This document shows, in pieces, positions 1 to 8,692 of a stretch of 64,000 bases of DNA. Source of the DNA: Clostridiales bacterium oral taxon 876 str. F0540 (GTDB lineage Bacteria; Bacillota; Clostridia; Clostridiales; Clostridiaceae); NCBI GenBank assembly GCA_000466585.1, contig KE993499.1, positions 70,352 through 134,351 of the forward strand, given 5' to 3'. Below the pieces are notes generated by a model. The model did no database searches. It was given only the letters and a program-made list of their open reading frames with translations, and was not told the DNA's origin. The position numbers and the translations under genes were made by a program. The number at the start of each line of letters is the position of its first letter. Within the stretch, counting starts at the first letter, position 1.

Positions 1-2
1 AT

Positions 3-455
3 AAAAACGGAACACTTAAGAATGCTCTTTGGATTCAATGCGTTATACTAATAATCCTAGTAGCTGTACCAGCTGCAGGATTAAAATCCATTGATACTTT
101 CTTTAAATTTTTAACTAATTTATCGTCCTTATCACTAATACTGCCTTATATAATATTGGCAGGTGCTTATTTAGTTTATAGACTTAAAGGGAACAAAGCT
201 CCTTATACAATGTTTAAATCAAATACAGCTGCTATTGCAGTATCAATATTACTATTAGTACTTGGTATAGCTGGTTTCTTTGGAGCAGGCCTTGGCGATA
301 TAGTTTCAGCAGAAACAAAGATGGATGCAATAAAAGCAGTAGGCAAGGATTACGGCGGACCTATAGTTTTAATATTGCTTGGATATATAATATCCTGGAT
401 TACTAAACTTACTTCTAAAAACAGCTCAAGCTCTGATAAAAATACTGCAGCTTAA
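3..455 (+). CDS. Amino-acid permease (APC family), C-terminal fragment
   Basis: This is the last 150 codons of a multi-pass transporter whose start lies before the window. The open frame runs unbroken from base 3 through residues KNGTLKNALWIQ, typical of the loop before the last helices of APC-superfamily exchangers, then through four hydrophobic segments to a short polar tail (SSSSDKNTAA). The TTG at 156 is internal, not a start. Family knowledge suggests amino-acid/proton symport or amino-acid exchange at the cytoplasmic membrane. Substrate cannot be told from this fragment. A strong terminator follows immediately, so it ends its transcription unit. Confidence 0.8.
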   Translation, partial: KNGTLKNALWIQCVILIILVAVPAAGLKSIDTFFKFLTNLSSLSLILPYIILAGAYLVYRLKGNKAPYTMFKSNTAAIAVSILLLVLGIAGFFGAGLGDIVSAETKMDAIKAVGKDYGGPIVLILLGYIISWITKLTSKNSSSSDKNTAA

Positions 456-458
456 CCA

Positions 459-488
459 AAAGGCGTCCTATACAAGGCGCCTTTTTTA
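459..488 (+). terminator. Rho-independent terminator after the permease
   Basis: Stem AAGGCG / CGCCTT directly after the TAA stop, followed by a run of T. It separates the permease from the ABC-F leader. Confidence 0.8.
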
Positions 489-588
489 TATAAGTAATTA
501 TTAGAAAATTTCAAATTATTGTATACTTTTTGCAGATTTACATATATAATATATTGTAGTTAATTAATTTTGTATTATTAAAGGAGAT

Positions 589-638
589 GTGAGCCGATCG
601 TGTGTAAAATGGTAGTTCTTACAGTTAGTTTAGCTTAA
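589..638 (+). other. Possible leader peptide(s) of the ABC-F gene
   Basis: A strong AAAGGAG at 580-586 stands 500 bases ahead of the ABC-F gene and is followed by very short frames: GTG at 589 (8 codons, stop 613-615) and GTG at 600 (12 codons, peptide MCKMVVLTVSLA, stop 636-638). The end of the second frame lies inside the hairpin at 622-674, as expected for a ribosome-sensing leader. A TATAAT at 545-550 could be the promoter. Which frame is translated, if any, is not decided by the sequence. Confidence 0.4.
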
Positions 639-779
639 TCTAGGGGTAGTCTGCCCTTTTTTAGCTGCTAACTGAATAGAATTATCAATTACAGGATAAG
701 GCTCTTTTTTGCTGTCATTAAGCTTGTATAAGCATTTGTAACTTCGTTTATTTTATCAAGTTACTCACATCTTATACAA
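622..779 (+). promoter_or_regulatory. Structured 5' leader of the ABC-F gene (two nested hairpins)
   Basis: Hairpin 1 pairs CAGTTAG (622-628) and AGCT (632-635) with AGCT (663-666) and CTAACTG (668-674). Hairpin 2 pairs TTGTATAAG (724-732) with CTTATACAA (771-779) and, inside it, GTAACTT (738-744) with AAGTTAC (758-764). They stand between the leader peptide and a terminator. Antibiotic-induced ABC-F genes are known to be controlled by ribosome-mediated attenuation. That mechanism here is inference. Confidence 0.6.
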
Positions 780-824
780 CCTTCAGCAAACATCTCTTTT
801 TTGTTTTACAAAATTTATTAGCTT

Positions 825-858
825 GGAAAGAGGAGTTTTATATCCCCTTTCCTTTTTT
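825..858 (+). terminator. Attenuator-like terminator in the ABC-F leader
   Basis: GGAAAGAGGA (825-834) pairs with TCCCCTTTCC (843-852) with one mismatch, followed by TTTTTT. It sits 255 bases before the ABC-F start and no full gene ends here, so premature termination is the natural reading. CTCTTT at 794-799 could pair with AAAGAG of the left arm as an antiterminator. Confidence 0.7.
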
Positions 859-910
859 GTTTGCAGCTAAATTTAACTAGATAAATATAAAACTTTTTAT
901 TTAAATGTCA

Positions 911-1086
911 GCCTAATTCTTATTAGGCTAGTGAATATTTTTAGTGAGGTAAAAGTCCTAAATGGACCTTTACGGGCAGACTAGCGAGGCTAAAGTCTTA
1001 AATAGACTTTAGCGGGTAACTTATGAGCGAAGCGAATGTCTTAAGTTGCCCAGTGCTTGAAGGGTAACGAGCTGGTAAGGCTGCCC
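911..1086 (+). repeat. Tandem hairpin element before the ABC-F start
   Basis: A hairpin GCCTAAT / ATTAGGC (911-928) is followed by two near-copies of a 40-base unit. Unit 1 stem is GTAAAAGTCC (949-958) / GGACCTTTAC (964-973); unit 2 stem is GCTAAAGTCT (989-998) / AGACTTTAGC (1004-1013). Both have the loop TAAAT. A third stem pairs GGGTAACTTA (1014-1023) with TAAGTTGCCC (1042-1051), and a weaker fourth pairs GGGTA (1062-1066) with TGCCC (1082-1086). The arms change together between copies, so pairing is maintained. Confidence 0.7.
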
Positions 1087-1112
1087 AGTGTTTCGAGTGA
1101 AAGGAGAAAATT

Positions 1113-2663
1113 ATGAGTATATTAAGTGTTGAAAATTTAACCTTTGAGTTTGGAGATAAAACTATATTAAAAAACGTTTCTTTCAGACTTTTAAAAGGAG
1201 AGCATGTCGGGCTTGTTGGAGTTAATGGAGCGGGTAAAACTACTTTCTTAAATATTTTAACTGGAAGGCTTATTCCCGATACTGGAACTGTATATCGGCC
1301 TAGTTCAATCAATATAGGCTATCTTGATCAGCATCAGGAATTAGATGGAAGCCTGACTATCAGGAAAACTCTACAGTCAGCTTTTGCTAAGCTTTATGAA
1401 ATTGACAAAAGGATTTTAGAGATAGGAAATATATTATCACGCTGTTCTGATTCTGATACTGAAAAGCTTCTTAAGGAGCTTGGCAGGCTTCAAGATTATT
1501 TGTATTCAAGCGACTTTTATAAAATAGACAGTTTAATAGAAAATGTTTCCCGAGGTCTAGGTATCTACGCGTTGGGACTTGATACTCCAATAGAAGAGCT
1601 CAGCGGAGGGCAGCGCACAAAGATAAAACTTGCTAAGCTGCTTCTTGAAAACCCGGATTTACTGCTTTTAGATGAGCCCACAAACTACTTAGACAAGGAA
1701 CATGTAGATTGGCTTTCCACCTATCTCAGCAGCTATCCTGACAGCTTTATTGTCATATCCCATGACACAGACTTTTTAAACAGGATAACTAATGTAATAT
1801 ATCATATTGAGTTTGCAGGTTTAAAAAGGTATCCGGGAAACTATGAAACTTTTTTAAAGCTTAAGGATGATGAAACAAAAAAGTACTTTGATGAATACAA
1901 TAAACAGCAGAAGCAAATTGCAAAGCTTGAAGATTATATAAACAAAAACCTTGTTCGTGCTTCCACTACTAAAATGGCTCAAAGCAGAAGAAAGCAATTA
2001 GAAAAAATAGAAAGACTGGAGAAGCCAAAGATTATGCCAAAGCCTGCTTTCTCATTTATGTTTTCAAGAGAATCCGGTAAATTTGTTTTTGAAAGTTCCA
2101 GGCTCAATATAGGCTATAACTATCCAATAATAAACAATTTAAATCTTTCACTTACTAAAGGACAAAAGATTGCTATAACTGGATGTAACGGAATAGGAAA
2201 GTCTACACTTTTAAAGACAATTATGGGCGTTATCCCTCCTCTAAGCGGGAGAGTTGAATTTGGAGAATATCTTAATCCTATATATTTTGAACAGGAGTCT
2301 AAGGTAGGAAGCAATACTGCTATGGAGGAAATTTGGTCTGAGTTTCCGAGCAAAACTCAAAGAGAAATCAGGGAAGCTCTTGCAAGGTGTGGACTTAAAC
2401 AGGAGCATATACTTGCAAAAATGAGTGCACTTAGCGGCGGTGAGCAGGCAAAGGTAAGATTATGCCGACTTATGATGACTGCAGGAAACTGGCTTTTACT
2501 TGACGAGCCTACAAACCATCTTGATATAAATGCTAAGGAAGCTTTAAAGGAAGCACTTGTCAAATTCAAAGGAACTGTACTTCTTGTATGTCATGAAGAA
2601 GATTTCTATAAAGACTTCATAACAGATATATGGAATATGGAAGAGCTTGCTCTGATTGTGTAA
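1113..2663 (+). CDS. ABC-F family ATPase (possible ribosome protection / antibiotic resistance)
   Basis: A cytosolic 516-residue protein with two ABC domains and no membrane segments, the layout of the ABC-F translation factors. Domain 1 has Walker A GVNGAGKTT (about residue 36), signature LSGGQRTK and Walker B LLLLDEPTNYLD; domain 2 has GCNGIGKST, LSGGEQAK and LLLDEPTNHLD. The charged linker between them (about 250-310) is the ribosome-contacting arm in this family. ABC-F proteins bind the E site and either tune translation or dislodge antibiotics. The long leader with an early terminator favours an inducible resistance role, but housekeeping paralogues look alike. Start is fixed by AAGGAG at 1101-1106. 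It ends at a bidirectional terminator. Confidence 0.9.
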   Translation: MSILSVENLTFEFGDKTILKNVSFRLLKGEHVGLVGVNGAGKTTFLNILTGRLIPDTGTVYRPSSINIGYLDQHQELDGSLTIRKTLQSAFAKLYEIDKRILEIGNILSRCSDSDTEKLLKELGRLQDYLYSSDFYKIDSLIENVSRGLGIYALGLDTPIEELSGGQRTKIKLAKLLLENPDLLLLDEPTNYLDKEHVDWLSTYLSSYPDSFIVISHDTDFLNRITNVIYHIEFAGLKRYPGNYETFLKLKDDETKKYFDEYNKQQKQIAKLEDYINKNLVRASTTKMAQSRRKQLEKIERLEKPKIMPKPAFSFMFSRESGKFVFESSRLNIGYNYPIINNLNLSLTKGQKIAITGCNGIGKSTLLKTIMGVIPPLSGRVEFGEYLNPIYFEQESKVGSNTAMEEIWSEFPSKTQREIREALARCGLKQEHILAKMSALSGGEQAKVRLCRLMMTAGNWLLLDEPTNHLDINAKEALKEALVKFKGTVLLVCHEEDFYKDFITDIWNMEELALIV

Positions 2664-2670
2664 TAAAAAA

Positions 2671-2704
2671 AAGCACTGGATATGTAACTATATATCCAGT
2701 GCTT
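2671..2704. terminator. Bidirectional terminator
   Basis: Perfect 13-bp stem AAGCACTGGATAT (2671-2683) / ATATCCAGTGCTT (2692-2704) flanked by A and T runs, between two convergent genes. Confidence 0.9.
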
Positions 2705-3274
2705 TTAAGCATCTTTCATAAAAAAGCTGAAGGCATCTTTTTTATATCCATTGGCATTAGCAATAATACTTATATTTCTCACATGATAAACCTTATTTCC
2801 ATAGTCCTTTGCCTGATTATCACAAATATATGCATAATCGTAGTTTCCTTCCTTAACCCATCCCATAAAAACATAAGTATGAGAAGGCACTCCGTTTTTG
2901 TTTCCTTTATCATCAGTAGTAAAGCAAATATCTCCTGGCTTTAAATTTTTAAAATTGCTATCCTTTTCCCAGCCATCTTTTTCAAGCAAGGCTATTATTT
3001 GTGCCGTATTACAGGTTTCCTTAGGAACATTATAATTATTTTTTCTGAGTACCTCTGATATAAAATATACGCAAGTATTTTGAGAGCTTCCGTTATTAAG
3101 TTTCATTGCCGCCTCATAAATCTGCATTTGATTTTTTTCACTCTTAAGATAATTGTATATATTTTCACGCACCTGAAGATTACTTGTACCAAACAATTCT
3201 TTAGCCTTATTTACAATGACCACGCATAAAACTATTATTATAATAAGCTCGATTATAAATTTTACTTTTTTCAT
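2705..3274 (-). CDS. Membrane-anchored cysteine-hydrolase-like protein (NlpC/P60 or CHAP-like)
   Basis: About 189 residues: one N-terminal membrane segment, a short helical region, then a globular domain outside the cell. The domain shows a cysteine at the start of a helix (NTCVYFISEVL), a PGDICF turn and a histidine (PSHTYVFMGW), then CDNQ. That order Cys - PGD - His is the pattern of NlpC/P60 and CHAP cell-wall amidases. The match is by motif only and the exact family is uncertain. I prefer the inner ATG (3274) over the ATG at 3292 because GGGGGG sits 9 bases before it. No operon partner is obvious. Confidence 0.6.
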   Translation of the reverse strand: MKKVKFIIELIIIIVLCVVIVNKAKELFGTSNLQVRENIYNYLKSEKNQMQIYEAAMKLNNGSSQNTCVYFISEVLRKNNYNVPKETCNTAQIIALLEKDGWEKDSNFKNLKPGDICFTTDDKGNKNGVPSHTYVFMGWVKEGNYDYAYICDNQAKDYGNKVYHVRNISIIANANGYKKDAFSFFMKDA

Positions 3275-3377
3275 AATATGCCAGCCCCCCATAAATTTAC
3301 AACTATATAAATATTATAAAATGTATATATTACGAAAGGCCTACAAAATTATTACAAATTCCTTAAGAAATAATAAC

Positions 3378-4823
3378 TTACCTTTTTATTTTTCTTATTT
3401 CACTTATTGAAACTCTAAAAGGTGCCGCACTCGAAATTCTTCCTCTTACACTAACTTCTTCAATAGGTACGTTGAGTTCTCTTGATATAATTGCAGCTAC
3501 TCTTTTTCTACAAAAATTTCCCTGGCAATTTCCCATACCTGACCTTGTTCGCCTTTTTACAGCATCTATCGAACTTATCGGTATTCCTCTATGCAAAGCA
3601 TCTACAATCTCTGCTTCTGTAATCTTTTCACATCTGCATATTAAATTCTTATGAGGGTCTTCGTGGTCTATCTTTCCATCAAAATTACTTTGCTTTTTAA
3701 TTATTATAGGCTTCCTATAAGGATTAAATCTTGCATTACTCTTTAACTCAAGTCCCGCATCTTTAAGTATTCCCGACACCTTCACAGCAATAGCAGGAGC
3801 TGAAGTAAGGCCTGGTGAATCAATACCTGCTGCATTTATAAAGCCCTTAACCCTGCTTTCCTCTATTACAAAATCTCCTGTACTGCTTACGGCTCTTACC
3901 CCCGAAAAGGTTGTAAGTGCTCTTTTAACATCAAAATCCTTTATAGACTTTCTTGCAGTATCAATAACTTCCTCCAATCTTTCTATCGAGGTTGCTACAT
4001 CTTCTTTATCCTCTATTTCCTCTGCATTAGGACCTATCATAAAATTTCCATGATAGGTAGTTGTCACAAGTATTCCCTTTCCTTTTTCTGTCGGAACTTG
4101 AAAAACTACAGTATTAACAAGATGAGCCTGATCCTTTCCAAACAAAATGTACTGTCCTTTTCTGGGCAGAATTTTAAAATTATCAGCACCTGCCATTGCC
4201 GCAATCTTATCGCTGTATAAGCCCGCTGCATTTATTATATATCTACTTCTTATATCCCCATTATTTGTCTCAATATTAAAACAGCCTTCCAAAACTTTTA
4301 TACCTAAAACTTCTGTACAAAGCTTTAATGTAGCTCCATTTTCAATAGCATTTTCAGTAAGAGCAATTGTAAGCTCATAGGGCGAAGTTACTCCTACACT
4401 TTTAGCATATAGTGCTATAAAAGCCCCATCGTTAATATGAGGTTCTATTTCTTTTATCCTGTCCCTATAGATGATTTCTAAATCATCACAGCCAATCTTA
4501 AGACCATTTTCATAAAGCTCTCTTACTTTCTTCTCATCCTCTTCATTAAATCCCAGAACCAAAGCTCCCGGCCTTCTAAATCCAAAATTTAATTGTTTAT
4601 CAAGCTCCTCATACATTTGATTGCCCTTAATACAAAGCTCCCCTTTTAGCGTTCCGTATTTTGCAGCATAACCTCCATGAACAATACCGCTGTTTGCTTT
4701 TGAAGCTCCAACAGCAACGTCCTCATCTTTTTCTATTAAGCATATATTTAACTCATATTTGGATAATTCTCTTGCAATAGCAGTTCCTACAACTCCTGCT
4801 CCTATAATAGCAACATCGTACAT
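3378..4823 (-). CDS. FAD-dependent glycerol-3-phosphate dehydrogenase-like oxidoreductase (GlpA type)
   Basis: 481 residues. The N-terminus carries the dinucleotide-binding motif GAGVVGTAIARELS and the FAD-family ARTSSRN-like region (KANSGIVHGG); residues 1-370 form the DAO fold. The C-terminus has a BFD-like [2Fe-2S] domain with CRC...CQGNFC cysteines (about 404-450). This pairing is seen in anaerobic GlpA-type dehydrogenases, which oxidise glycerol-3-phosphate and pass electrons to a partner. In clostridia such genes often lie beside a second NAD/FAD oxidoreductase and a small DUF1667 protein. Neither is here, so the acceptor and even the substrate are open. RBS GGAGGAG precedes the ATG. 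Confidence 0.8.
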   Translation of the reverse strand: MYDVAIIGAGVVGTAIARELSKYELNICLIEKDEDVAVGASKANSGIVHGGYAAKYGTLKGELCIKGNQMYEELDKQLNFGFRRPGALVLGFNEEDEKKVRELYENGLKIGCDDLEIIYRDRIKEIEPHINDGAFIALYAKSVGVTSPYELTIALTENAIENGATLKLCTEVLGIKVLEGCFNIETNNGDIRSRYIINAAGLYSDKIAAMAGADNFKILPRKGQYILFGKDQAHLVNTVVFQVPTEKGKGILVTTTYHGNFMIGPNAEEIEDKEDVATSIERLEEVIDTARKSIKDFDVKRALTTFSGVRAVSSTGDFVIEESRVKGFINAAGIDSPGLTSAPAIAVKVSGILKDAGLELKSNARFNPYRKPIIIKKQSNFDGKIDHEDPHKNLICRCEKITEAEIVDALHRGIPISSIDAVKRRTRSGMGNCQGNFCRKRVAAIISRELNVPIEEVSVRGRISSAAPFRVSISEIRKIKR

Positions 4824-4839
4824 AAATACTCCTCCATCC

Positions 4840-5766
4840 TTAAATAGAATTAATCCAATTTAATATATCCTCATATACCTCTTCTTTTCCAATTTCATTT
4901 AATATCTCATGTCTCATATCTTCATATAATTTCATTGTAATATTGTTAAGCCCTGCTTTTTTATACTCCTCAAAAGCCTTAACAACAGTTTTGCCATTGC
5001 TGCTAACAGGGTCTCTTTTACCTGAAAGTAAAAGTATAGGAAGATTTTCAGGAGTTTTTCTTATATTATTTTTATCTGTAATAAACAGGAGTCCTTCAAA
5101 CATATCTTTAAATGCGCTGGCAGTAAAAACAAAGCCGCATAATTCATCCTTAATGTATTCGTCTACAATCCTCTCATCCCTTGTAAGCCAATCCTGTTTT
5201 GTTCTTATAGGCTTAAATTGATTGCTGAAAGAATCATAAGACATTTTATTCAAAATTTCACTTCTAAACTTAGAGCCATTCTTTTTTATTTGCATTTTAG
5301 CTATTGCTCTGCCAAACTTTAAAATTGCCCTTGGATTATGTGCAGTACCTGTTGCTATAACTCCATTTACCTCATCGCCATAAATTGAAGCATAATGCCT
5401 TACCAAAAAGGAACCCATACTGTGTCCTAATATAAGAACCTTTAAATTTTTGTGCTTTTCTTTTATAAATCTCGTTACTTCATGTAAATCCTCAACAACA
5501 GTATTCCATCCATTTTCTTCTCCAAAGTACCCCAATTCTTTATTATCTTTAACTGTCAAGCCATGGCCCCTTAAATCATTAGCATATACAATATATCCAT
5601 TGGCCGTAAGAAACTCTGCAAAATTAAAATATCTTCTTGAATGCTCGCAGGATCCATGAACAAGCTGTACTACCCCATGAATATTTTTTCCTTCCTCAGG
5701 CTCCCACATATACATATAATTTTCGCATCCGTCTTTCATCTTTAACTTAAATTCTGAAGTTTTCAT
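4840..5766 (-). CDS. Alpha/beta hydrolase (lysophospholipase / monoacylglycerol lipase-like)
   Basis: 308 residues without a signal peptide. The nucleophile elbow GHSMG puts the catalytic serine at residue 116; HGSCEHSRRY near residue 38 is the oxyanion-hole loop; the acid is probably Asp in SGKRDPVSS and the base His in DMRHEI near the C-terminus. The pattern is that of the Hydrolase_4 (serine aminopeptidase S33) family, which includes PldB-like lysophospholipases and monoglyceride lipases. It lies 16 bases after the start of the GlpA-like gene in the same direction, so both may be one transcript acting on lipid-derived glycerol compounds; that link is inference. Confidence 0.8.
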   Translation of the reverse strand: MKTSEFKLKMKDGCENYMYMWEPEEGKNIHGVVQLVHGSCEHSRRYFNFAEFLTANGYIVYANDLRGHGLTVKDNKELGYFGEENGWNTVVEDLHEVTRFIKEKHKNLKVLILGHSMGSFLVRHYASIYGDEVNGVIATGTAHNPRAILKFGRAIAKMQIKKNGSKFRSEILNKMSYDSFSNQFKPIRTKQDWLTRDERIVDEYIKDELCGFVFTASAFKDMFEGLLFITDKNNIRKTPENLPILLLSGKRDPVSSNGKTVVKAFEEYKKAGLNNITMKLYEDMRHEILNEIGKEEVYEDILNWINSI

Positions 5767-5802
5767 TAATATCCCCCCTGATAAAGCATAAATTCATTTA
5801 AA

Positions 5803-5838
5803 CAAAAAATGGTATCCCCTTTTTCAAGGAAATACCAT
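5803..5838 (-). terminator. Terminator after the AI-2E family gene
   Basis: On the minus strand, stem ATGGTAT / ATACCAT (with an inner partly paired CC/GG) followed by TTTTTTG. Confidence 0.8.
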
Positions 5839-5896
5839 CTCACGCTCTATTTATATTATATCACAATATTTAAAAAATTGTAATCAATATTTTATA

Positions 5897-6943
5897 CTAA
5901 CTTTTTTCTTTTACAATTTTAATTGTATTTTTAACTATAGCATAAATAGGAACAATAACAAATGCTGCAAAAGGTCCTCCAACTGCAACAGCACAAATTA
6001 CTAAAAATATATCAGTAAGAGGGTGTATCTTCATAGTTTTAGCCATTATGGCCGGCACAACCAATCTTCCTTTGAGAGTCTGAACTATAATAAATACTGC
6101 CGCAAGCTTAATGAAAGTTATAAATCCCATACCTAAAGCTATTATTGAGGGAATAATCATGGATATAAAAAAGCCTACAAAAGGTATAAAAGCCAAAATA
6201 AAAGTTGTACCTGCAAGCAGCATAGCATTATGTATTCCTATGATTTTATAGCCTATAAAAATCATTGTACTAAGCGAAAGAGCAACCTTTGCCTGCCCAG
6301 TAACATAGTGGCTCAGTATGTTATCACTTTCTGTCAAAACTTTGTCTGCAATGCTTTTATATTTAGAAGGTATAAATTTCAAAATATTGCTTTTCAAATT
6401 TTGACCATCTTTAAGCATATAAAAAATTATTACTATTATCAAAAACACTATAGAAAAAGTATTCATGAAATAGCCTGCCATCTTCATAAAGTTGTGGCCT
6501 ATTTTTTGAATATAATTGTTAGCCATATTCGCAGCTAAAGAATATATTTTGTTATCGCTTATAAGCTTGTTAATATAGCTTACAACTCCACTCACTTCAC
6601 TGCTGCTGTTAATAGTATTAATTAACTGCCTGCTTATTTGTCTAAATTGATCATAGGCATACCTTCCAAAATATACTCCCACTCCGCTTGCTATAAATGA
6701 GAATATAGTTAAAGTAAGAAGACTTGCCTTTCCTTCACTTAATCCCTTTTTCTTAAAAGCGTCATTAAGTGGTCTTATTATATAAAAAAACAAAGTTCCA
6801 ATAAATAAAGGGATTAAAAGCGTCTTATAAATAGCAGTTAGAAGTTCTTTAATGAAATTTATTCTGCCTATTAAAATCATAGCCAGCAGTATTAAATTTA
6901 TTTTTATTAAAATATTAATCAACTTATCTTTTATACCAATCAA
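5897..6943 (-). CDS. AI-2E family membrane transporter
   Basis: 348 residues with about seven to eight hydrophobic segments and the family's C-terminal signature: a PFVGFFISMIIPSIIAL stretch, then QTLKGRLVVPAIMAKTMKIHP and the final GGPFAAFVIVP. Members (YdiK/YtvI/TqsA group) are exporters with varied substrates, so autoinducer-2 export should not be assumed. The start is odd. The only NTG at the frame's head is TTG at 6943, which touches the SD AAGGAG with no spacer, while an in-frame ATA sits 9 bases after it. The SD also lies at the edge of a 12-bp inverted repeat. A terminator follows the gene. Confidence 0.85.
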   Translation of the reverse strand: MIGIKDKLINILIKINLILLAMILIGRINFIKELLTAIYKTLLIPLFIGTLFFYIIRPLNDAFKKKGLSEGKASLLTLTIFSFIASGVGVYFGRYAYDQFRQISRQLINTINSSSEVSGVVSYINKLISDNKIYSLAANMANNYIQKIGHNFMKMAGYFMNTFSIVFLIIVIIFYMLKDGQNLKSNILKFIPSKYKSIADKVLTESDNILSHYVTGQAKVALSLSTMIFIGYKIIGIHNAMLLAGTTFILAFIPFVGFFISMIIPSIIALGMGFITFIKLAAVFIIVQTLKGRLVVPAIMAKTMKIHPLTDIFLVICAVAVGGPFAAFVIVPIYAIVKNTIKIVKEKS

Positions 6944-6945
6944 CT

Positions 6946-6993
6946 CCTTAAACCTGCCTTCACTAATTAATGCTATTGTAAGCAGGTTTAAGG
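6946..6993 (-). promoter_or_regulatory. Inverted repeat that can hide the ribosome binding site of the AI-2E gene
   Basis: Perfect 12-bp stem, CCTTAAACCTGC (6946-6957) and GCAGGTTTAAGG (6982-6993). On the mRNA the 3' arm contains most of the SD AAGGAG, so folding would block initiation. No T run follows on the minus strand, so it is not a plain terminator. Confidence 0.55.
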
Positions 6994-7027
6994 ATAGTTA
7001 TTCAGGATCCACAAGCAATAGTTTTAT

Positions 7028-8692
7028 TTATATCTTATAAACTCTAGCTTCATAGGGTTTTAAAACAAATTTATCCATAAGCTCATGGATCTCATAGTTG
7101 CTTATCAAAACTTTGGCATTATTAATTTCAAATTCTGTTGGAATTGTGAACTCAACTTCTTTATCGAAAAAATTAAGAACTACTAATATCCTTTCATTTT
7201 CGAACTTCCTTGTATAGGCAAAAATATTTTCATCCTCTTCAAGCAGCATATTTATGTCACCATACACTATTACTTGATGCTTTTTCCTCAGATTAATAAG
7301 CTTTTGGTAGTAATAAAATATAGAATCTTTATCCCTAAGAGCTTTTTCTGTATTTATTTCTTTATAATTTGGATTAACCCTTAACCAAGGAGTTCCAGTA
7401 GTGAAACCTGCATTTTCAGAAGTATCCCATTGCATTGGTGTTCGTGCATTGTCCCGTCCTTTGGCATATATAGACTTCATTAATTCTTCCTTTGAAACGC
7501 CTTGTTCAGTCTTTTCCTTAAACATATTTATTATTTCTATATCCCTGTATTCTGATATATCAAACCGAACATTTGTCATCCCTATCTCTTCACCTTGATA
7601 TATATACGGTGTTCCTTGCCACGTATGAATAAAGGTTGCCAACATTTTAGCCGATTCTACTCTATACTCTTTATCATTTCCAAATCTAGATACTAGCCTT
7701 GGCTGGTCATGATTATTTAAGAATAATGAGTTCCAGCCTTGTTCTTTTAAAGCCTCATACCATTTATACATTATATTTTTAAAATTGGTAAGTTTCCAAG
7801 GTCTTATATCCCACTTTCCATTACCGGAATCTATATCCATAAGTTCAAACTGAAACAACATATTTAATTCTTTTCTGTCTTCGTTTACGTAAAGCTTCGC
7901 AGTTTCAGGATCTACTCCCGGAGTTTCTCCAACGGTCATAATATCATATCTGCTTAAAACTTCTCTATTCATCTCTTGTAAATATTCATGAACTCTTGGC
8001 CCATTTGCTACTAGTGGGAAGCCATTTCCATAAATATCTTTTTTTCCTTTATGTCCATCCGGAAATCCCGGTACTTTTGATATAAGATTTATTACATCCA
8101 TTCTAAATCCATCTATTCCCTTGTCAAACCAGAACTTCATCATATTATAAACTTCATACCTGACTTTTTCATTTTCCCAATTTAAGTCGGGCTGTTTCTC
8201 AGAAAATAAGTGCATAAAGTATTCGCCTGTAGTTTCATCATATTTCCATGCGGAGCCGCTGAAGAAAGACCCCCAATTGTTTGGCGGGCTTCCTTCTTTC
8301 CCCTCTCTCCATATATAATAATCTCTATATGGATTATCTTTAGATTTTCTACTTTCAACAAACCACTTATTTTCATCAGAAGAGTGATTAACAACTAAAT
8401 CCATAACAAGCCTTATTTCTCTTTTATGCATTTCATTTAACAGTTCATCAAAGTCTGCCATTGTTCCAAACTCTTCCATTATATTCCTATAGTCACTTAT
8501 ATCATAGCCATTATCATCGTTTGGGGACTTATAAACAGGACATAGCCAAATTATATTTGCTCCTAAATCTTTAATATAATCTAACTTTTCTATTATTCCT
8601 CTTATATCCCCTATTCCATCTCCATTAGAGTCCTTAAAACTTCTAGGATATATTTGATAGACTACTCCTTCTTTCCACCATTTCTTATTCAT
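7028..8692 (-). CDS. GH13 alpha-glucosidase, oligo-1,6-glucosidase type
   Basis: A cytosolic 554-residue GH13 enzyme. It opens with WWKEGVVYQIYPRSFKDSNGDGIGD in the family-typical way and shows GFRMDVIN (nucleophile Asp), VGETPG (acid/base Glu) and FLNNHDQPR (transition-state Asp). In the GH13_31 group a valine just after the nucleophile (DVI) goes with alpha-1,6 specificity, while maltases carry alanine, so it probably releases glucose from imported isomaltooligosaccharides. The upstream frame extends to 8767, but AGGAG eight bases before the ATG at 8692 sets the start. It is the last gene of the alpha-1,6-glucan operon. Confidence 0.9.
   Translation of the reverse strand: MNKKWWKEGVVYQIYPRSFKDSNGDGIGDIRGIIEKLDYIKDLGANIIWLCPVYKSPNDDNGYDISDYRNIMEEFGTMADFDELLNEMHKREIRLVMDLVVNHSSDENKWFVESRKSKDNPYRDYYIWREGKEGSPPNNWGSFFSGSAWKYDETTGEYFMHLFSEKQPDLNWENEKVRYEVYNMMKFWFDKGIDGFRMDVINLISKVPGFPDGHKGKKDIYGNGFPLVANGPRVHEYLQEMNREVLSRYDIMTVGETPGVDPETAKLYVNEDRKELNMLFQFELMDIDSGNGKWDIRPWKLTNFKNIMYKWYEALKEQGWNSLFLNNHDQPRLVSRFGNDKEYRVESAKMLATFIHTWQGTPYIYQGEEIGMTNVRFDISEYRDIEIINMFKEKTEQGVSKEELMKSIYAKGRDNARTPMQWDTSENAGFTTGTPWLRVNPNYKEINTEKALRDKDSIFYYYQKLINLRKKHQVIVYGDINMLLEEDENIFAYTRKFENERILVVLNFFDKEVEFTIPTEFEINNAKVLISNYEIHELMDKFVLKPYEARVYKI

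Noticed and set aside
998..1312. A 104-codon minus-strand frame over the ABC-F start
   Set aside because: It is antisense to the leader hairpins and the ABC-F coding region, with no RBS and no family resemblance.
5897..6943. Calling the AI-2E family protein an autoinducer-2 exporter linked to the agr locus
   Set aside because: The family has many substrates, and the gene lies almost 50 kb from the agr genes with no shared promoter motif.
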